The position numbers and the translations under genes are program-made. A stretch of 64,000 bases of DNA from CALGKJ01 sp049322695 (GTDB lineage Bacteria; Bacillota; Clostridia; Lutisporales; Lutisporaceae). Of this stretch, positions 1 to 9,871 are shown one piece after another. The stretch covers positions 36,851 through 100,850 of the forward strand of contig JBMORW010000020.1 in the NCBI GenBank assembly GCA_049322695.1, in the 5' to 3' direction. The stretch's first letter is position 1; each line of letters begins with the position of its first letter. The notes below the pieces were generated by a model, which worked only from the letters and a program-made list of their open reading frames with translations, ran no database searches and had not been told where the DNA came from.

Positions 1-527
1 CTTATGCTGCTGTTATCTTCTTTGTATGACTTTATCTCGAGGCTTTTTACTGCATCAATGGCATGAGCAGGTGTCTGCTCCTGAGAGACCGGCTTGTTCT
101 GAGGCTGTAAAGTCTGTGTCTGCTGAGTACCGCTCTGCACATATGCGCCATTTTGACCATATATGCCAGAGCTTTGCTGAACAGGCTTTTGAAGCTGCAT
201 GTTTGACAGCTCATTCTTAAAGCTGATTGCATTAAGAGCTTCTGTTTCTATAGACGTCTTTGGTGCAGTTGCATTGTACGAGTCAACTGCTGCTTCGGCT
301 CTTGCTTGCTGTGGTGTCGGCTTTGCTTCGTTTGGGCTTTTTCTGTTAGCTGTTACGTCACTGTCAATAGTCGCAACCACTTCTACCAAAGGCTTCGAGA
401 AAAACCCGGCAATACCCTTACGTCTTATTTTTCTTGTATTTAAAATTATTGCGTCCCTGCCAAGGTCGGATTTAACCTTCTGAAGCGCTTCCTGCGCGGT
501 CTCTCCAACATATCTCTTAACCTTCAC
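1..527 (-). CDS. flhF: Flagellar biosynthesis GTPase FlhF, N-terminal part (runs off window)
   Basis: SRP-type GTPase that helps place and assemble flagella at the membrane. Only about 175 N-terminal residues are present. They begin VKVKRYVGETAQEAL and include DLGRDAIILNTRKI, the typical FlhF start, followed by a Gln/Ala/Pro-rich linker; the NG GTPase domain lies outside the window. The GTG start shares its first G with the TAG stop of flhA (TAGTG), so the two are probably translationally coupled. No ATG start fits this frame. Order flhB-flhA-flhF matches the Bacillus fla/che operon. The identity is firm; the truncation is only the window edge. Confidence 0.9.
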   Translation of the reverse strand, partial: MKVKRYVGETAQEALQKVKSDLGRDAIILNTRKIRRKGIAGFFSKPLVEVVATIDSDVTANRKSPNEAKPTPQQARAEAAVDSYNATAPKTSIETEALNAISFKNELSNMQLQKPVQQSSGIYGQNGAYVQSGTQQTQTLQPQNKPVSQEQTPAHAIDAVKSLEIKSYKEDNSSI

Positions 528-2554
528 TATACGCTCACCATCCCTACAGATTGTACCTCAATAGACGAATCCAGTTCATTATAGGACAAAACCGTCAAGC
601 CCGGAGCGACCTGCTCCACAAGTCTTTTAAAATATAAACGCACTACAGGTGAAGCCAATACTATCGGCTGTTCTCCTATGGATGTAAGCTTCTGTACTTC
701 ACGCAGTAAGCTGTTTATTATGTTTTGAGCAGCATGCGGATCTATATTAAGGAATGCACCGTATTCAGTCTGCTGTACAGAATCCATTATTATCTGCTCA
801 GTGCTGTTATCCAGTGTTATTACCTTTGCAAACCTGTCATTGATGAATCTTTTTGTAATTGCTCTTTTCATTGCCTGTCTCACATACTCGGTCAGCATAT
901 CAGGATCCTTGGTAATTGGCGCATAGTCAGCCAGTGTCTCTATTATTGTCACCATGTCCCTTATTGATACATTTTCTCTAAGCAGATTTGCCAAAACCTT
1001 CTGAACATCCCCTATAGCGAGCAGCTTCGGAATCACATCATCAACAAGTGCAGGATAGCTTTCTTTAAGGTTATCTATCAGCTTCTGCACTTCTTGTCTT
1101 CCAAGAAGCTCATGAGCATGCGCCTTAACAATCTCAGTCAAATGTGTAGCAACTATTGACGGTGGATCTACAACTGTATAGCCCATCATCTCTGCTCTTT
1201 CCTTCTGACTTTCATTTATCCAGACTGCCGGCAGACCGAATGCAGGCTCAATCGTCTTGATTCCATCCAGTTCTCCTTCAGCAGTGCCCGGATTCATAGC
1301 TAGGTAGTTATCAAACATTAATTCGCCATTCGCCACCTCAATTCCTTTAATTTTTATCACATATTCGCTCGGTTTTAGTTGAATATTGTCTCTTAATCTG
1401 ATAACCGGTACTATCATTCCCAAATCCAGTGCACATTGCCTTCTTATCATTACTACTCTATCCAGTAAATCCCCGCCTTGGCTGGCATCTGCCAGCGGTA
1501 TAATGCCATAACCGAACTCCAGCTCTATAGGATCAACCTGCAGCAAGGTCATGACATTCTCAGGCTTGCGTATCTCTTCTACTTCAATATCCTGTGCCTT
1601 TATCTCCTCTTCCATTGCTGCTTCCTTAATGGTTCTTTGCAGTGTATACCCAATAAACACCAATATAGCACCTATTGTTATATTAGGTATCGCCGGCAGT
1701 CCTGTAAAGGCTAATATGAACAATGCGCCTGCAGCAAGGTAAAGTACCTTGGGCTGTGCAAGCAGCTGTCTAATAATGTCGTTACCCAGATTAGATTCAG
1801 ATGCTGCTCTGGTTACTACCATACCAGCTGCAATGGATATAAAAAGTGCAGGTATCTGGCTTACCAAGCCGTCACCTATTGTCAGATTCAAAAAGGTTGA
1901 GCCTGCTTCCTGCCAAGTCATACCCATTTGCAGCATTCCTATTACAAAACCTGCAGAGATATTGATTATTGTAATCAATATACCTGCTATGGCATCTCCT
2001 TTGACAAACTTACTGGCTCCATCCATGGCTCCATAGAAATCTGCTTCTCTCTGTATCTTCTTTCTTCTTTCCTTAGCTTCCATTTCATTAATTAGTCCAG
2101 AGTTAAGGTCTGCATCAATAGCCATTTGCTTACCCGGCATTGCATCCAATGTAAATCTGGCAGATACTTCAGCTACTCTTTCAGAGCCCTTAGTAATAAC
2201 TAAAAACTGAACTATTGTCAGAATAAGGAACATTATTACCCCAACTACAGAATTACCTTTTGTAACAAAGTTACCAAAGGCATAAACAACCTGTCCTGCA
2301 TGTCCCTCACCTAAAATAAGTCTTGTGGTTGAGAAGTTCAAAACAAGCCTGAAAAGAGTTGTAACCAGCAGCATGGTAGGAAAGATTGAAAACTCAAGAG
2401 GTTCCTTTACATACATGGACAGCAGGAATATAACCAGGGAGAGTGATATATTAAGAGTAAGCAATATATCAACCAAGCCTGACGGCGGCGGTACTATAAT
2501 CATTATTATTATTCCGATAATTGCTATTGCAATTAAATCACCGAATCTGCCCAT
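527..2554 (-). CDS. flhA: Flagellar type III export gate protein FlhA
   Basis: Inner-membrane component of the flagellar export gate. It couples proton flow to export and docks substrates and chaperones through its cytoplasmic C-terminal half. The 675-residue product has about eight hydrophobic segments in the first half. It also has the FHIPEP-type stretch (LFRLVLNFSTTRLIL, and DAMPGKQMAIDADL), then a long soluble domain. The start at 2554 is chosen because AGAGGAGGT sits just upstream; an earlier in-frame ATG at 2572 would place that site inside the gene. It ends in a one-base overlap with flhF. Confidence 0.96.
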   Translation of the reverse strand: MGRFGDLIAIAIIGIIIMIIVPPPSGLVDILLTLNISLSLVIFLLSMYVKEPLEFSIFPTMLLVTTLFRLVLNFSTTRLILGEGHAGQVVYAFGNFVTKGNSVVGVIMFLILTIVQFLVITKGSERVAEVSARFTLDAMPGKQMAIDADLNSGLINEMEAKERRKKIQREADFYGAMDGASKFVKGDAIAGILITIINISAGFVIGMLQMGMTWQEAGSTFLNLTIGDGLVSQIPALFISIAAGMVVTRAASESNLGNDIIRQLLAQPKVLYLAAGALFILAFTGLPAIPNITIGAILVFIGYTLQRTIKEAAMEEEIKAQDIEVEEIRKPENVMTLLQVDPIELEFGYGIIPLADASQGGDLLDRVVMIRRQCALDLGMIVPVIRLRDNIQLKPSEYVIKIKGIEVANGELMFDNYLAMNPGTAEGELDGIKTIEPAFGLPAVWINESQKERAEMMGYTVVDPPSIVATHLTEIVKAHAHELLGRQEVQKLIDNLKESYPALVDDVIPKLLAIGDVQKVLANLLRENVSIRDMVTIIETLADYAPITKDPDMLTEYVRQAMKRAITKRFINDRFAKVITLDNSTEQIIMDSVQQTEYGAFLNIDPHAAQNIINSLLREVQKLTSIGEQPIVLASPVVRLYFKRLVEQVAPGLTVLSYNELDSSIEVQSVGMVSV

Positions 2555-2597
2555 AATGTACCTCCTCTGCATAAGATATTACATAATTATTATAGCT

Positions 2598-3698
2598 TTA
2601 CTTGTTTTTAAGACTGTATACAAATGCAAGAACCTCTGCCACAGCTTTGTAAAGCTCAGCAGGGATTTCTTTTCCAATATCAACTGATTTATATAAAGCT
2701 TGCGCTAAAGGCTTATTTTCCACAACAGGTATTTTATGCTCTTTTGCAATATCCTTTATTTTCTGTGCTATCAGATCCTTACCCTTTCCAATAACCAAAG
2801 GTGCACTTGCCACATCAGCATCATATTTTACAGCTACTGCATAGTGTGTAGGATTAGTAATTATTACATCTGCTTTCGGCACTTCAGCCATCATTCTTCT
2901 GAGTGCCAATTGCCTTTGCTTTTCTCTGATTTTTGACTTAATCTGCGGATTACCTTCTACCTGCTTATATTCGTCCTTTACTTCCTGCTTTGTCATTTTC
3001 AGATTTTTTTCATACTGCCATATCTCAAACGCATAGTCAAAAATGGATATTATAATTAGTACAATTGCTACTCTTATACCTGTATTAATAATAGCATTAC
3101 CTATAAACATTGCCGATTCTTCGATACTCATAGCCAATAGACTTGGTATATCGGTATAGTTGTTCATAAAATAGTTATATACAACAAAGCCTACTATTGA
3201 TATCTTGAGTATGGACTTTGCCAATTCCATTAAGGAATGTGAAGAAAACAGCCGCTTAAAGCCTTCTATGGGATTAAGCTTATTGAATTTTGGTACCAGA
3301 GGCTTAAGTGTAAACAAAAATCCTACCTGAAGTATATTAAAAACTATTGCTACAAATGCAGTTATGAGCAATATGGGTGCCATAACCTTTGCAAACAGCA
3401 AAGCACTGTAGCCATAAATCTGCATAATGCTGTCTGTTCCGAATTTATCCAGCGGAAGCTCATTAAAATTAAAAAATTTTACCAATATTGAATATAAATC
3501 CATAAATATGCTTTTTGAAAATATTCTCAGCCCTAAAAATGCTATAAGCAGTAAAAAGGCTGTAACTATCTCTCTGCTTTTTGCTACCTGACCTTTTTCT
3601 CTGGCTTCTCTTCTTTTCTTGGCGGAAGCCGGCTCAGTTTTTTCCTCGGAAAACAGCTGCAAATTGATTATTAAGTTATATTCAAACAAAACTATCAT
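2598..3698 (-). CDS. flhB: Flagellar export switch protein FlhB
   Basis: Membrane protein of the flagellar export apparatus that switches substrate specificity from rod/hook to filament proteins. The N-terminal region has the family motif EEKTEPASAKKRREAREKG, then four membrane segments. The cytoplasmic C-terminal domain carries NPTHYAVA, the self-cleavage site between Asn and Pro. Length (366 aa) is normal. It overlaps fliR by four bases (ATGA), which suggests coupled translation. The first residues before NLQLF are variable in the family, so the exact start is slightly uncertain. Confidence 0.96.
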   Translation of the reverse strand: MIVLFEYNLIINLQLFSEEKTEPASAKKRREAREKGQVAKSREIVTAFLLLIAFLGLRIFSKSIFMDLYSILVKFFNFNELPLDKFGTDSIMQIYGYSALLFAKVMAPILLITAFVAIVFNILQVGFLFTLKPLVPKFNKLNPIEGFKRLFSSHSLMELAKSILKISIVGFVVYNYFMNNYTDIPSLLAMSIEESAMFIGNAIINTGIRVAIVLIIISIFDYAFEIWQYEKNLKMTKQEVKDEYKQVEGNPQIKSKIREKQRQLALRRMMAEVPKADVIITNPTHYAVAVKYDADVASAPLVIGKGKDLIAQKIKDIAKEHKIPVVENKPLAQALYKSVDIGKEIPAELYKAVAEVLAFVYSLKNK

Positions 3699-4501
3699 CC
3701 TTTAAACAGCAAGATAGAAAAACTTGCCATGTTTCTGATTATGAGATAAAGATAGTCATACATTAAATCAAAGGTAACCTTCATCGCATCCATAAATACA
3801 GGCATAACGATTACCATGGTAAGCAATCCCAAGCCTATTTTTAAAGGCATACCTACTACAAAAACATTCATCTGCGGCACGGTTTTAGCAAGAATACCAA
3901 GTGAGACCTCTGCCAGCAATGAAGCAGCCAGTATGGGTATACTGATTTTGAATCCGATTTCAAAGGTTTCAACAAAAATTTTAATTATATTGCTTACCAT
4001 ATAATTATCAAACGCTGCCATATCAACAGGTATAAGATTATAGCTTTTAAACAATGCCTGCAGCAGGATATAATGTCCGTCAATAACTAAAAAAAACATA
4101 GTAGACAGTATATATAAAAAATTACCCATTAAAGGTACTTGTGTTTCCGTCATCGGATCAAGTATATTGACCATACCGAAGCCAATCTGCATATCAATTA
4201 TTTGACCTGCAACGTAAATCGCGGAAAACACCAGAAAGCTCACATACCCCATGACTATGCCGATTAACAATTCCTTGAGTACAATCCCTCCATAAGCATA
4301 AATGTTAGAGTATTCAACTTTTACATCTCCCAGCAGCGGAACTAGTATAACGGTACAAAAAAAGGCCAAACCTATTTTAAAATAATTCGGCACACTTCTC
4401 CTACCAAATACCGGAGTTATTACAAATAATGAGCTCATTCTGACAAGTACAAGGAAAAACACTGTGAATTTTTCCATAATCATAGCATAAATATTATCCA
4501 T
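3695..4501 (-). CDS. fliR: Flagellar export apparatus protein FliR
   Basis: One of the three small core membrane proteins (FliP, FliQ, FliR) of the flagellar type III export gate. The 268-residue protein is almost entirely hydrophobic with about six membrane segments and family signatures such as VRMSSLFVITPVFG and AGQIIDMQIGFGMVNI. A ribosome site GAGGGTGAT precedes the ATG. It lies 15 bases after fliQ and overlaps flhB at its end. Confidence 0.95.
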   Translation of the reverse strand: MDNIYAMIMEKFTVFFLVLVRMSSLFVITPVFGRRSVPNYFKIGLAFFCTVILVPLLGDVKVEYSNIYAYGGIVLKELLIGIVMGYVSFLVFSAIYVAGQIIDMQIGFGMVNILDPMTETQVPLMGNFLYILSTMFFLVIDGHYILLQALFKSYNLIPVDMAAFDNYMVSNIIKIFVETFEIGFKISIPILAASLLAEVSLGILAKTVPQMNVFVVGMPLKIGLGLLTMVIVMPVFMDAMKVTFDLMYDYLYLIIRNMASFSILLFKG

Positions 4502-4516
4502 TCTATCACCCTCATT

Positions 4517-4786
4517 CTATTTAATGTATGAGGGAATGTTCTGAATAAGCTTGATTGTAAATGAGTTCATAATGTTCATCATCCAGGGACCAAAAACCAA
4601 TAGCGCTAAGGATATGGCTACTATTTTGGGTATGAATGACAAGGTAGGCTCTTGTATCTGCGTGGTTGCCTGAACTATACTAATAATCAGACCAACTAGT
4701 AATCCTAATAGTAGTATAGGTGCTGACAGCAATAGTGCAACCTGGATTGCTTCCATACCAATGTCAATAACTATATTCTGGTCCAT
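4517..4786 (-). CDS. fliQ: Flagellar export apparatus protein FliQ
   Basis: Two-span membrane protein of the flagellar export gate; 89 residues, the usual FliQ size. Two long hydrophobic helices flank the conserved segment QATTQIQEPTLSFIPKI. It sits between fliP and fliR, as in nearly all flagellar operons. The ATG is preceded by GGAG at a normal distance. Confidence 0.95.
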   Translation of the reverse strand: MDQNIVIDIGMEAIQVALLLSAPILLLGLLVGLIISIVQATTQIQEPTLSFIPKIVAISLALLVFGPWMMNIMNSFTIKLIQNIPSYIK

Positions 4787-4800
4787 ACTTTACACTCCGT

Positions 4801-5568
4801 TCATTTTATACCCATAATCAAGGATTTTATTATGATATTCCATCCATCAACCATTACGAACAACAATAGCTTAAATGGCAGTGAGATCATAACAGGCGGC
4901 AGCATCATCATACCCATTGACATAAGAGTACTGGATACTACCATATCAATAATCAGAAAAGGTATATACAAGCAAAAGCCTATCAAAAAGGCAATTCTCA
5001 ATTCGCTTATAATAAATGCGGGAATAAGTACAGATGTAGGAACATCCTCCAATGTCACGGCTTTTTCTGTTTGACTCAGATTCATAAACAGCTCAAGATC
5101 CTTGTTCTTTACATTTCTGAACATAAACTCCCGTATTGGTTCCATTGCTCTTTCAATTGCTACTTCCTGTGTTATCTCACCCTTTGTAAAAGGTTGGTAA
5201 GCATTTGTGTTTATATCCGTAATTACAGGCTGCATCACAAAAAAAGTCAAAAACAAAGCCAAGCCGATCAACACTTGATTGGGCGGCATCTGCTGTGTTC
5301 CAAGTGCATTTCTTGTAAAAGACAGTACTATTATCACTCTGGTAAAGGACGTCATCATGATAAGTATAGACGGCGCCAGAGACAGTATTGTCAACATAAA
5401 AAGTATCTGTAAGCTAAGTGCTACATCCTGCGGGTTGTCTGCAGTATCAATATTAAGACCAATTTTGGGAATAGGCAGCGGAGTCGCTGCATAAACGCTT
5501 ATACTTAATAAGGACACCAAAATAAAGGTAACCAATACTGCTTTAATAAATAAATTTCTCTTACTCAT
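4801..5568 (-). CDS. fliP: Flagellar export apparatus protein FliP
   Basis: Main pore-forming subunit of the flagellar export gate. It has a cleavable-looking N-terminal signal segment (about residues 1-28, ending near SVYAA), then the conserved MMTSFTRVIIVLSFTRNALG region and late hydrophobic helices with MGMMMLPPVMISLPFK. 255 residues, normal for the family. Its ATG overlaps the last eight bases of fliO (ATGAGTAA), so it is probably coupled to fliO translation. Confidence 0.96.
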   Translation of the reverse strand: MSKRNLFIKAVLVTFILVSLLSISVYAATPLPIPKIGLNIDTADNPQDVALSLQILFMLTILSLAPSILIMMTSFTRVIIVLSFTRNALGTQQMPPNQVLIGLALFLTFFVMQPVITDINTNAYQPFTKGEITQEVAIERAMEPIREFMFRNVKNKDLELFMNLSQTEKAVTLEDVPTSVLIPAFIISELRIAFLIGFCLYIPFLIIDMVVSSTLMSMGMMMLPPVMISLPFKLLLFVMVDGWNIIIKSLIMGIK

Positions 5569-5983
5569 TGTTCTTGGTTCCCCTTACTAATGCTTTTAGT
5601 TTATTTAAATTGCTTTTTACAGGGTTTGCATAAAAGCTCTCCTGTTCATCCTTTAACTCGTCGAGGTAGGTATCGAAGCTATCAGTATACTCCTCGACTT
5701 CAGTATCTCCTTCAAAAAGACCAAGTTTATCATGGTCAAAGGATGAAAAGTATGTCAGGCTTTTTGATGAATTGCCTAATAGGACATACTGCTTGCCCAC
5801 TTTAACTAATAATAAACTCTTATCCATACCTAATGGCAGTGATTCCACTACCTTCATATTTTTTGTTCTGCTTTTTACTGCCCCTTTTCGGGCAATAAAT
5901 CTGGTGACATAGTATGTTACAGCCAATATCAGTGCAAACATGAAAATTGTATATAAGAACTTAAAAAAACTATATTCTAACAT
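5561..5983 (-). CDS. fliO: Flagellar biosynthesis protein FliO
   Basis: Small membrane protein that assists FliP assembly in the export gate. One membrane segment near the N-terminus is followed by a short cytoplasmic domain with the FliO signature MKVVESLPLGMDKSLLLVKV. FliO is poorly conserved, so position before fliP is strong support. I prefer the ATG at 5983, preceded by GGGGCAGGTAG; an in-frame ATG at 6019 has no visible ribosome site. The C-terminal third is acidic and probably disordered. Confidence 0.88.
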   Translation of the reverse strand: MLEYSFFKFLYTIFMFALILAVTYYVTRFIARKGAVKSRTKNMKVVESLPLGMDKSLLLVKVGKQYVLLGNSSKSLTYFSSFDHDKLGLFEGDTEVEEYTDSFDTYLDELKDEQESFYANPVKSNLNKLKALVRGTKNNE

Positions 5984-6066
5984 AATTCTACCTGCCCCGG
6001 TCGGCTCATATGCCGACATAATTTTTTGTCGACCTGAGTTACCTGAACAACTATAAACAGTCCTTT

Positions 6067-6429
6067 CTAACCAAGAACTTTCTTAACTGCTTCAATTATT
6101 CTTTCAGCCTGGAAGGGTTTAACAATAAAATCCTTTGCTCCTGCCTGTATTGCTTCTATAACCATAGCTTGTTGTCCCATAGCTGAGCACATTATTATCT
6201 TTGCAGCACCATTCAGCTTCTTTATTTCCTTTACTGCCTGGATACCGTCAACCTCCGGCATAGTTATATCCATTATTACAAGATCCGGATTAAGCTCTTT
6301 GTACTTTTCAATTGCTCTTGCACCATTTTCAGCTTCACCAGAAATAGTGAAACCGTTTTTGGATAGAACATCCTTGATCATCATTCTCATAAATGCAGCG
6401 TCATCAACTATAAGTATTCCGTTTGCCAT
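6067..6429 (-). CDS. cheY: Chemotaxis response regulator CheY
   Basis: Single receiver domain of 120 residues with no output domain. The acidic pocket is VDD at residues 8-10, the predicted phospho-acceptor is Asp54 in VIMDITMPEVDG, and the switch residues are in MCSAMGQ and the late KPF. Phosphorylated CheY binds the motor switch (FliM/FliY), whose genes lie just upstream in the same operon. The context makes CheY much more likely than a sporulation or orphan receiver. Confidence 0.93.
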   Translation of the reverse strand: MANGILIVDDAAFMRMMIKDVLSKNGFTISGEAENGARAIEKYKELNPDLVIMDITMPEVDGIQAVKEIKKLNGAAKIIMCSAMGQQAMVIEAIQAGAKDFIVKPFQAERIIEAVKKVLG

Positions 6430-6458
6430 TTGTATATTTCCTCCTCGCTATGATTGAA

Positions 6459-7634
6459 TTATTGTATTTTGTTCAGTCGCTTTGATGCATTGACAATGTC
6501 TGTTATTCTGACACCAAAGCTTTCATCGATAACAACTACTTCTCCCTTTGCTATAAACTTGCCGTTAACCAGTATATCAACAGGTTCACCTGCAAGCTTG
6601 TCCAGCTCAAGAATAGTGCCTGGTCCGAACTCCAGTATATCCTTTATCAGTTTTTTGGTTCTTCCCAGTTCAACAGTGATCTCCAATGGTACATCCATAA
6701 TCAAATCAATGCTTTCCCGTTCAGTTGACCATTGCTCTGACTCAAAGGATTGATACTGAATTGGCTGAACATTGACCACTCTTGGTTCTTCTCTATGTGC
6801 TGCCTGAGCAGCATGCGGAACATTTAACTGCTGTCCAGCCGAAGGACTCGGCTTCCTTGGTACCTCCTGTTTAACAGCCGGTGCTGCTTCCTCCTTAGGC
6901 GGAGCAGACTTCTGTGGTGCTTCTTGTTTTGGAGGCTCTTTCGGCTCAGGCTCCATCATTGACATGCCGCCAAGTAAATTATCAACCAATTCTTTAGCAA
7001 AATCAATAGGAAGTATCTGCATTATTTCACTGTCTATTATATCACCAACTTCCATCTTAAAGGAGATTCTGACGATTTTTTCATCTGATTTGAATTCTTC
7101 TATGTCTATTCCTTCATGGAAGTTGATTAAAAAGGCTCTGGGCGGTGAAATATCTATTTTTTTGTTAAACATGGTTGCCAATGATGTGGAGGATGAACCA
7201 ATCATTTGATTCATTGCCTCACTAATGGCACTTAAATGCAAATCATTTACAGGTTCTCCATTATCTGCTCCAGCTCCACCCATCATCAGGTCAGTTATTA
7301 TTTTTACGTCACTTTCTTTAAGAATGAGAAGGTTAGTGCCCTCGAGGCCGGAGGTATATTCAACCTGAACGGCGACATATGGCTCTTCATATTCTCTTCC
7401 CATTTCTTCCCATGATAATATATTTACTCTGGGTGTAGTTATACTGACTTTTTGATTCAGCAATGTAAACAGCGTCGTTGCTGATGTACCCATGCTGATA
7501 TTACCTATTTCACCCAGTGCATCCTTTTCTTCATCACTTAGTATGTCATAAGATATAGGCTCCGGCTGAGATGTAGATGAGCTATCTCCTCTAAGCAGCG
7601 CATCAATTTCTTCCTGTGACAGCATTTCACTCAT
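6459..7634 (-). CDS. fliY: Flagellar motor switch phosphatase FliY (FliN-type)
   Basis: C-ring protein of Gram-positive motors that combines a CheC-like CheY-P phosphatase with a FliN domain. Visible in order: a FliM-like N-terminal CheY-binding motif (LSQEEIDALL); a CheC-like middle with repeated E-x3-N sites (GEIGNISMG, AISEAMNQMIGSS); a Pro/Lys/Glu-rich linker around residues 215-290; and a C-terminal SpoA domain (DVPLEITVELGRTKK). The start at 7634 follows AGAAAGGAG and overlaps the fliM stop by eight bases; an in-frame upstream ATG at 7667 lies inside fliM. Confidence 0.94.
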   Translation of the reverse strand: MSEMLSQEEIDALLRGDSSSTSQPEPISYDILSDEEKDALGEIGNISMGTSATTLFTLLNQKVSITTPRVNILSWEEMGREYEEPYVAVQVEYTSGLEGTNLLILKESDVKIITDLMMGGAGADNGEPVNDLHLSAISEAMNQMIGSSSTSLATMFNKKIDISPPRAFLINFHEGIDIEEFKSDEKIVRISFKMEVGDIIDSEIMQILPIDFAKELVDNLLGGMSMMEPEPKEPPKQEAPQKSAPPKEEAAPAVKQEVPRKPSPSAGQQLNVPHAAQAAHREEPRVVNVQPIQYQSFESEQWSTERESIDLIMDVPLEITVELGRTKKLIKDILEFGPGTILELDKLAGEPVDILVNGKFIAKGEVVVIDESFGVRITDIVNASKRLNKIQ

Positions 7635-8622
7635 CGAATTCATCTCCTTTCTTATATGAGCTGACAATTTTTACAGAAACCTTATTCTTTTTTAGACCTG
7701 GCTTGCCTGTGAACTTCAGACGGTTTCCGATAAATATCTGCAAATCATCACTTATGCTTGTATTAAGGGGAACTACATCACCTATCTGCAAATCCAGGAA
7801 ATCCCTGACTGTTATATCCGCGCTGCCAAGTACGACTCTTATGGGTAGTAAGGTTGAATGTATTCTGTTTTCTATTGCTTTCAGGTCATTGCTTGTTATC
7901 TCCTTGCTTATGCTCGAAAACCAGTACTTGGTGCTCAGCTTCGGTATAACAGGCTCAATAACAAGATGAGGTATACATATATGTATCATGCCTTCTACAT
8001 TTCCTACCTTAGTATTCAATGTTATAAGTGCAACGGTTTCATTGGGAGACATGATTTGTGTAAACTGAGGATTTGTTTCTATTCTTTTAAGCTTAGGTCT
8101 GATATCTATAACATTTTTCCATGGATCTCTCAAAAAGTTAATTATCTGACCCATGATTTTCTCAATTAGTGTAATTTCTATTTCAGTAAAGCCTCTTGCT
8201 CTCTCAAAAGGATGTCCTGTACCTCCAAGAACCCTCTCTATCATAGCAAACACAATACTTGGCATTATTTCTACTATTATGGACCCTGAAAGAGGAGCGA
8301 AATCAATAATTCCCAAAATTGACGGATTAGGCATTGAGTTGCTGAACTCGTTATAGGTCAGCTGGTCAACAGAAATAACCTCAACCTGCACCAGTGCTCT
8401 TAAATATCCGGACAGATATGTCTGCAGCAATCTTGCAAAGTTCTCATGCATTATTTGCAGTGTTCTGGTATGATCCTTTGCAAACTTGTTGGGCAGCTTA
8501 AAATTATACTCTCTAATTTTTCGTTCGTCTTTTTCTTCTTTTATTTCATGAACACTGATCTCACCTGAGCTTAGTGCACTAAGCAGGGCATCTATTTCAC
8601 TTTGCGAAAGTACTTCGGACAT
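7627..8622 (-). CDS. fliM: Flagellar motor switch protein FliM
   Basis: C-ring protein that receives CheY-P and sets rotation direction. The N-terminal CheY-binding helix LSQSEIDALLSAL is followed by the FliM core with ERVLGGTGHPF and a C-terminal SpoA domain. 331 residues, normal length. A strong ribosome site (AAGGAGGTG) precedes the ATG. The 3' end overlaps fliY by eight bases. Confidence 0.96.
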   Translation of the reverse strand: MSEVLSQSEIDALLSALSSGEISVHEIKEEKDERKIREYNFKLPNKFAKDHTRTLQIMHENFARLLQTYLSGYLRALVQVEVISVDQLTYNEFSNSMPNPSILGIIDFAPLSGSIIVEIMPSIVFAMIERVLGGTGHPFERARGFTEIEITLIEKIMGQIINFLRDPWKNVIDIRPKLKRIETNPQFTQIMSPNETVALITLNTKVGNVEGMIHICIPHLVIEPVIPKLSTKYWFSSISKEITSNDLKAIENRIHSTLLPIRVVLGSADITVRDFLDLQIGDVVPLNTSISDDLQIFIGNRLKFTGKPGLKKNKVSVKIVSSYKKGDEFDE

Positions 8623-8658
8623 TTAAGTTCACCTCCTTTGTGCAAGGATAAGCATTTT

Positions 8659-9093
8659 TTACTGTGCAATCAATTCATCTATAAAAACAAATATTTTTCT
8701 TTCCGGGAAAAGCCTTAATATTTCTCTAACTTTTGTCAGAATTTCTTCCTTTAGCTTTAACTGACCTTCTGCACCCGCAAGGTCCTGCTCTGTCTTATTA
8801 CGCATTATGAGATTTATTGCATCTCTTATCTCTGTTGTTCTGTTTTCCAGTATAGGCTGTATTTCTGTTTCTACTTCAAACTTAATTGTCAATTTTGTAA
8901 CTTTTTTGCTGTCCTTTACATTATTTACAAATGAACTAAATGGTATCTCTACCATGTCTTTACTGATTTCACGCTCTTTATGCTTTGGCTCGGCAGGCTT
9001 GTTCAATACAAATATATATAATATTATACCTGATACTATAATTAAAAGTAAAACTATTATAATTACAATAAGAATCAAATTTTTCTTGTCCAT
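8659..9093 (-). CDS. fliL: Flagellar basal body-associated protein FliL
   Basis: Single-pass membrane protein that forms a ring around the stator and supports torque. Residues 5-29 form one hydrophobic helix; the remaining 115 residues form the extracytoplasmic domain, ending in the family pattern LTKVREILRLFPERKIFVFI. 144 residues. It lies between motB and fliM, fitting a stator accessory role. Confidence 0.92.
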   Translation of the reverse strand: MDKKNLILIVIIIVLLLIIVSGIILYIFVLNKPAEPKHKEREISKDMVEIPFSSFVNNVKDSKKVTKLTIKFEVETEIQPILENRTTEIRDAINLIMRNKTEQDLAGAEGQLKLKEEILTKVREILRLFPERKIFVFIDELIAQ

Positions 9094-9119
9094 ATCATTA
9101 CCTCCAAAAATGTCAAATA

Positions 9120-9869
9120 CTATCGCGGCTCTAATGCATCCTGCGAAGCTCTCAGAATGATTATATCCACTCTTCTGTTATTCTGTCTTCCCTCAGGAGT
9201 GTCATTGGTATCTATGGGTTTTGTATCAGCATAACCAGTCGGCGCAAGTCTTTCAGGCAGAACATTTTTTTGAATAAGATACTTCAAAACATTGCATGCA
9301 CGCTGAGTTGACAGCTCCCAGTTAGAAGGAAATCTGGCTGTATTTATGGGTCTGTTGTCAGTATGACCTTCTATTCTTATATTCCTGGAATTTTCATTGA
9401 GAAGCTCTGCGACCATGTTCATAATCTCTAAAGCCTCTGGACGCAAATCAGCTTTTCCCGAATCAAACAGAACCTTATCCAGAAATCTGACAAGTAACCC
9501 TCTTTCATTTATTTCAAGTACTATGCTGTCCTGAAGCTGGTTCTCTTCAAGAAACTCCTCAATCTGCTGCTTCAGCTCATCCAGTTCTTCCTCCTCTGCA
9601 GCCTGCTTGTACTCGTCCTCGTCTTCTATTGGACTGTCATTAGGATAGCTGTTAATCATTGGCTGAAGTTGTACGGTACTTCCTGAATCAAGAACTCCTA
9701 TAGCACCGCTTAAGGATTGTACAAGTGCTTCAAATTTCTGAGCATCTATACTGGACATGGCAAACAGCAAAACGAAAAAGCACAGCAGCAGAGTCATCAT
9801 GTCACCATAGGTTGCCAACCATTCAGGAGCACCTTTCTTACCCTCTTCGGGAGCTTTTTTTCTAGCCAT
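9120..9869 (-). CDS. motB: Flagellar stator protein MotB
   Basis: Peptidoglycan-anchored stator subunit. One N-terminal membrane helix contains the predicted proton-binding Asp23 (YGDMMTLLLCFFVLLFAM). An acidic linker around residues 70-100 precedes a C-terminal OmpA-like domain with IEGHTDNRPI and NRRVDIIIL, which binds the cell wall. Hydrophobic residues around the Asp do not settle whether protons or sodium drive it. It starts two bases after the motA stop, so the pair is probably coupled. Confidence 0.96.
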   Translation of the reverse strand: MARKKAPEEGKKGAPEWLATYGDMMTLLLCFFVLLFAMSSIDAQKFEALVQSLSGAIGVLDSGSTVQLQPMINSYPNDSPIEDEDEYKQAAEEEELDELKQQIEEFLEENQLQDSIVLEINERGLLVRFLDKVLFDSGKADLRPEALEIMNMVAELLNENSRNIRIEGHTDNRPINTARFPSNWELSTQRACNVLKYLIQKNVLPERLAPTGYADTKPIDTNDTPEGRQNNRRVDIIILRASQDALEPR

Positions 9870-9871
9870 TT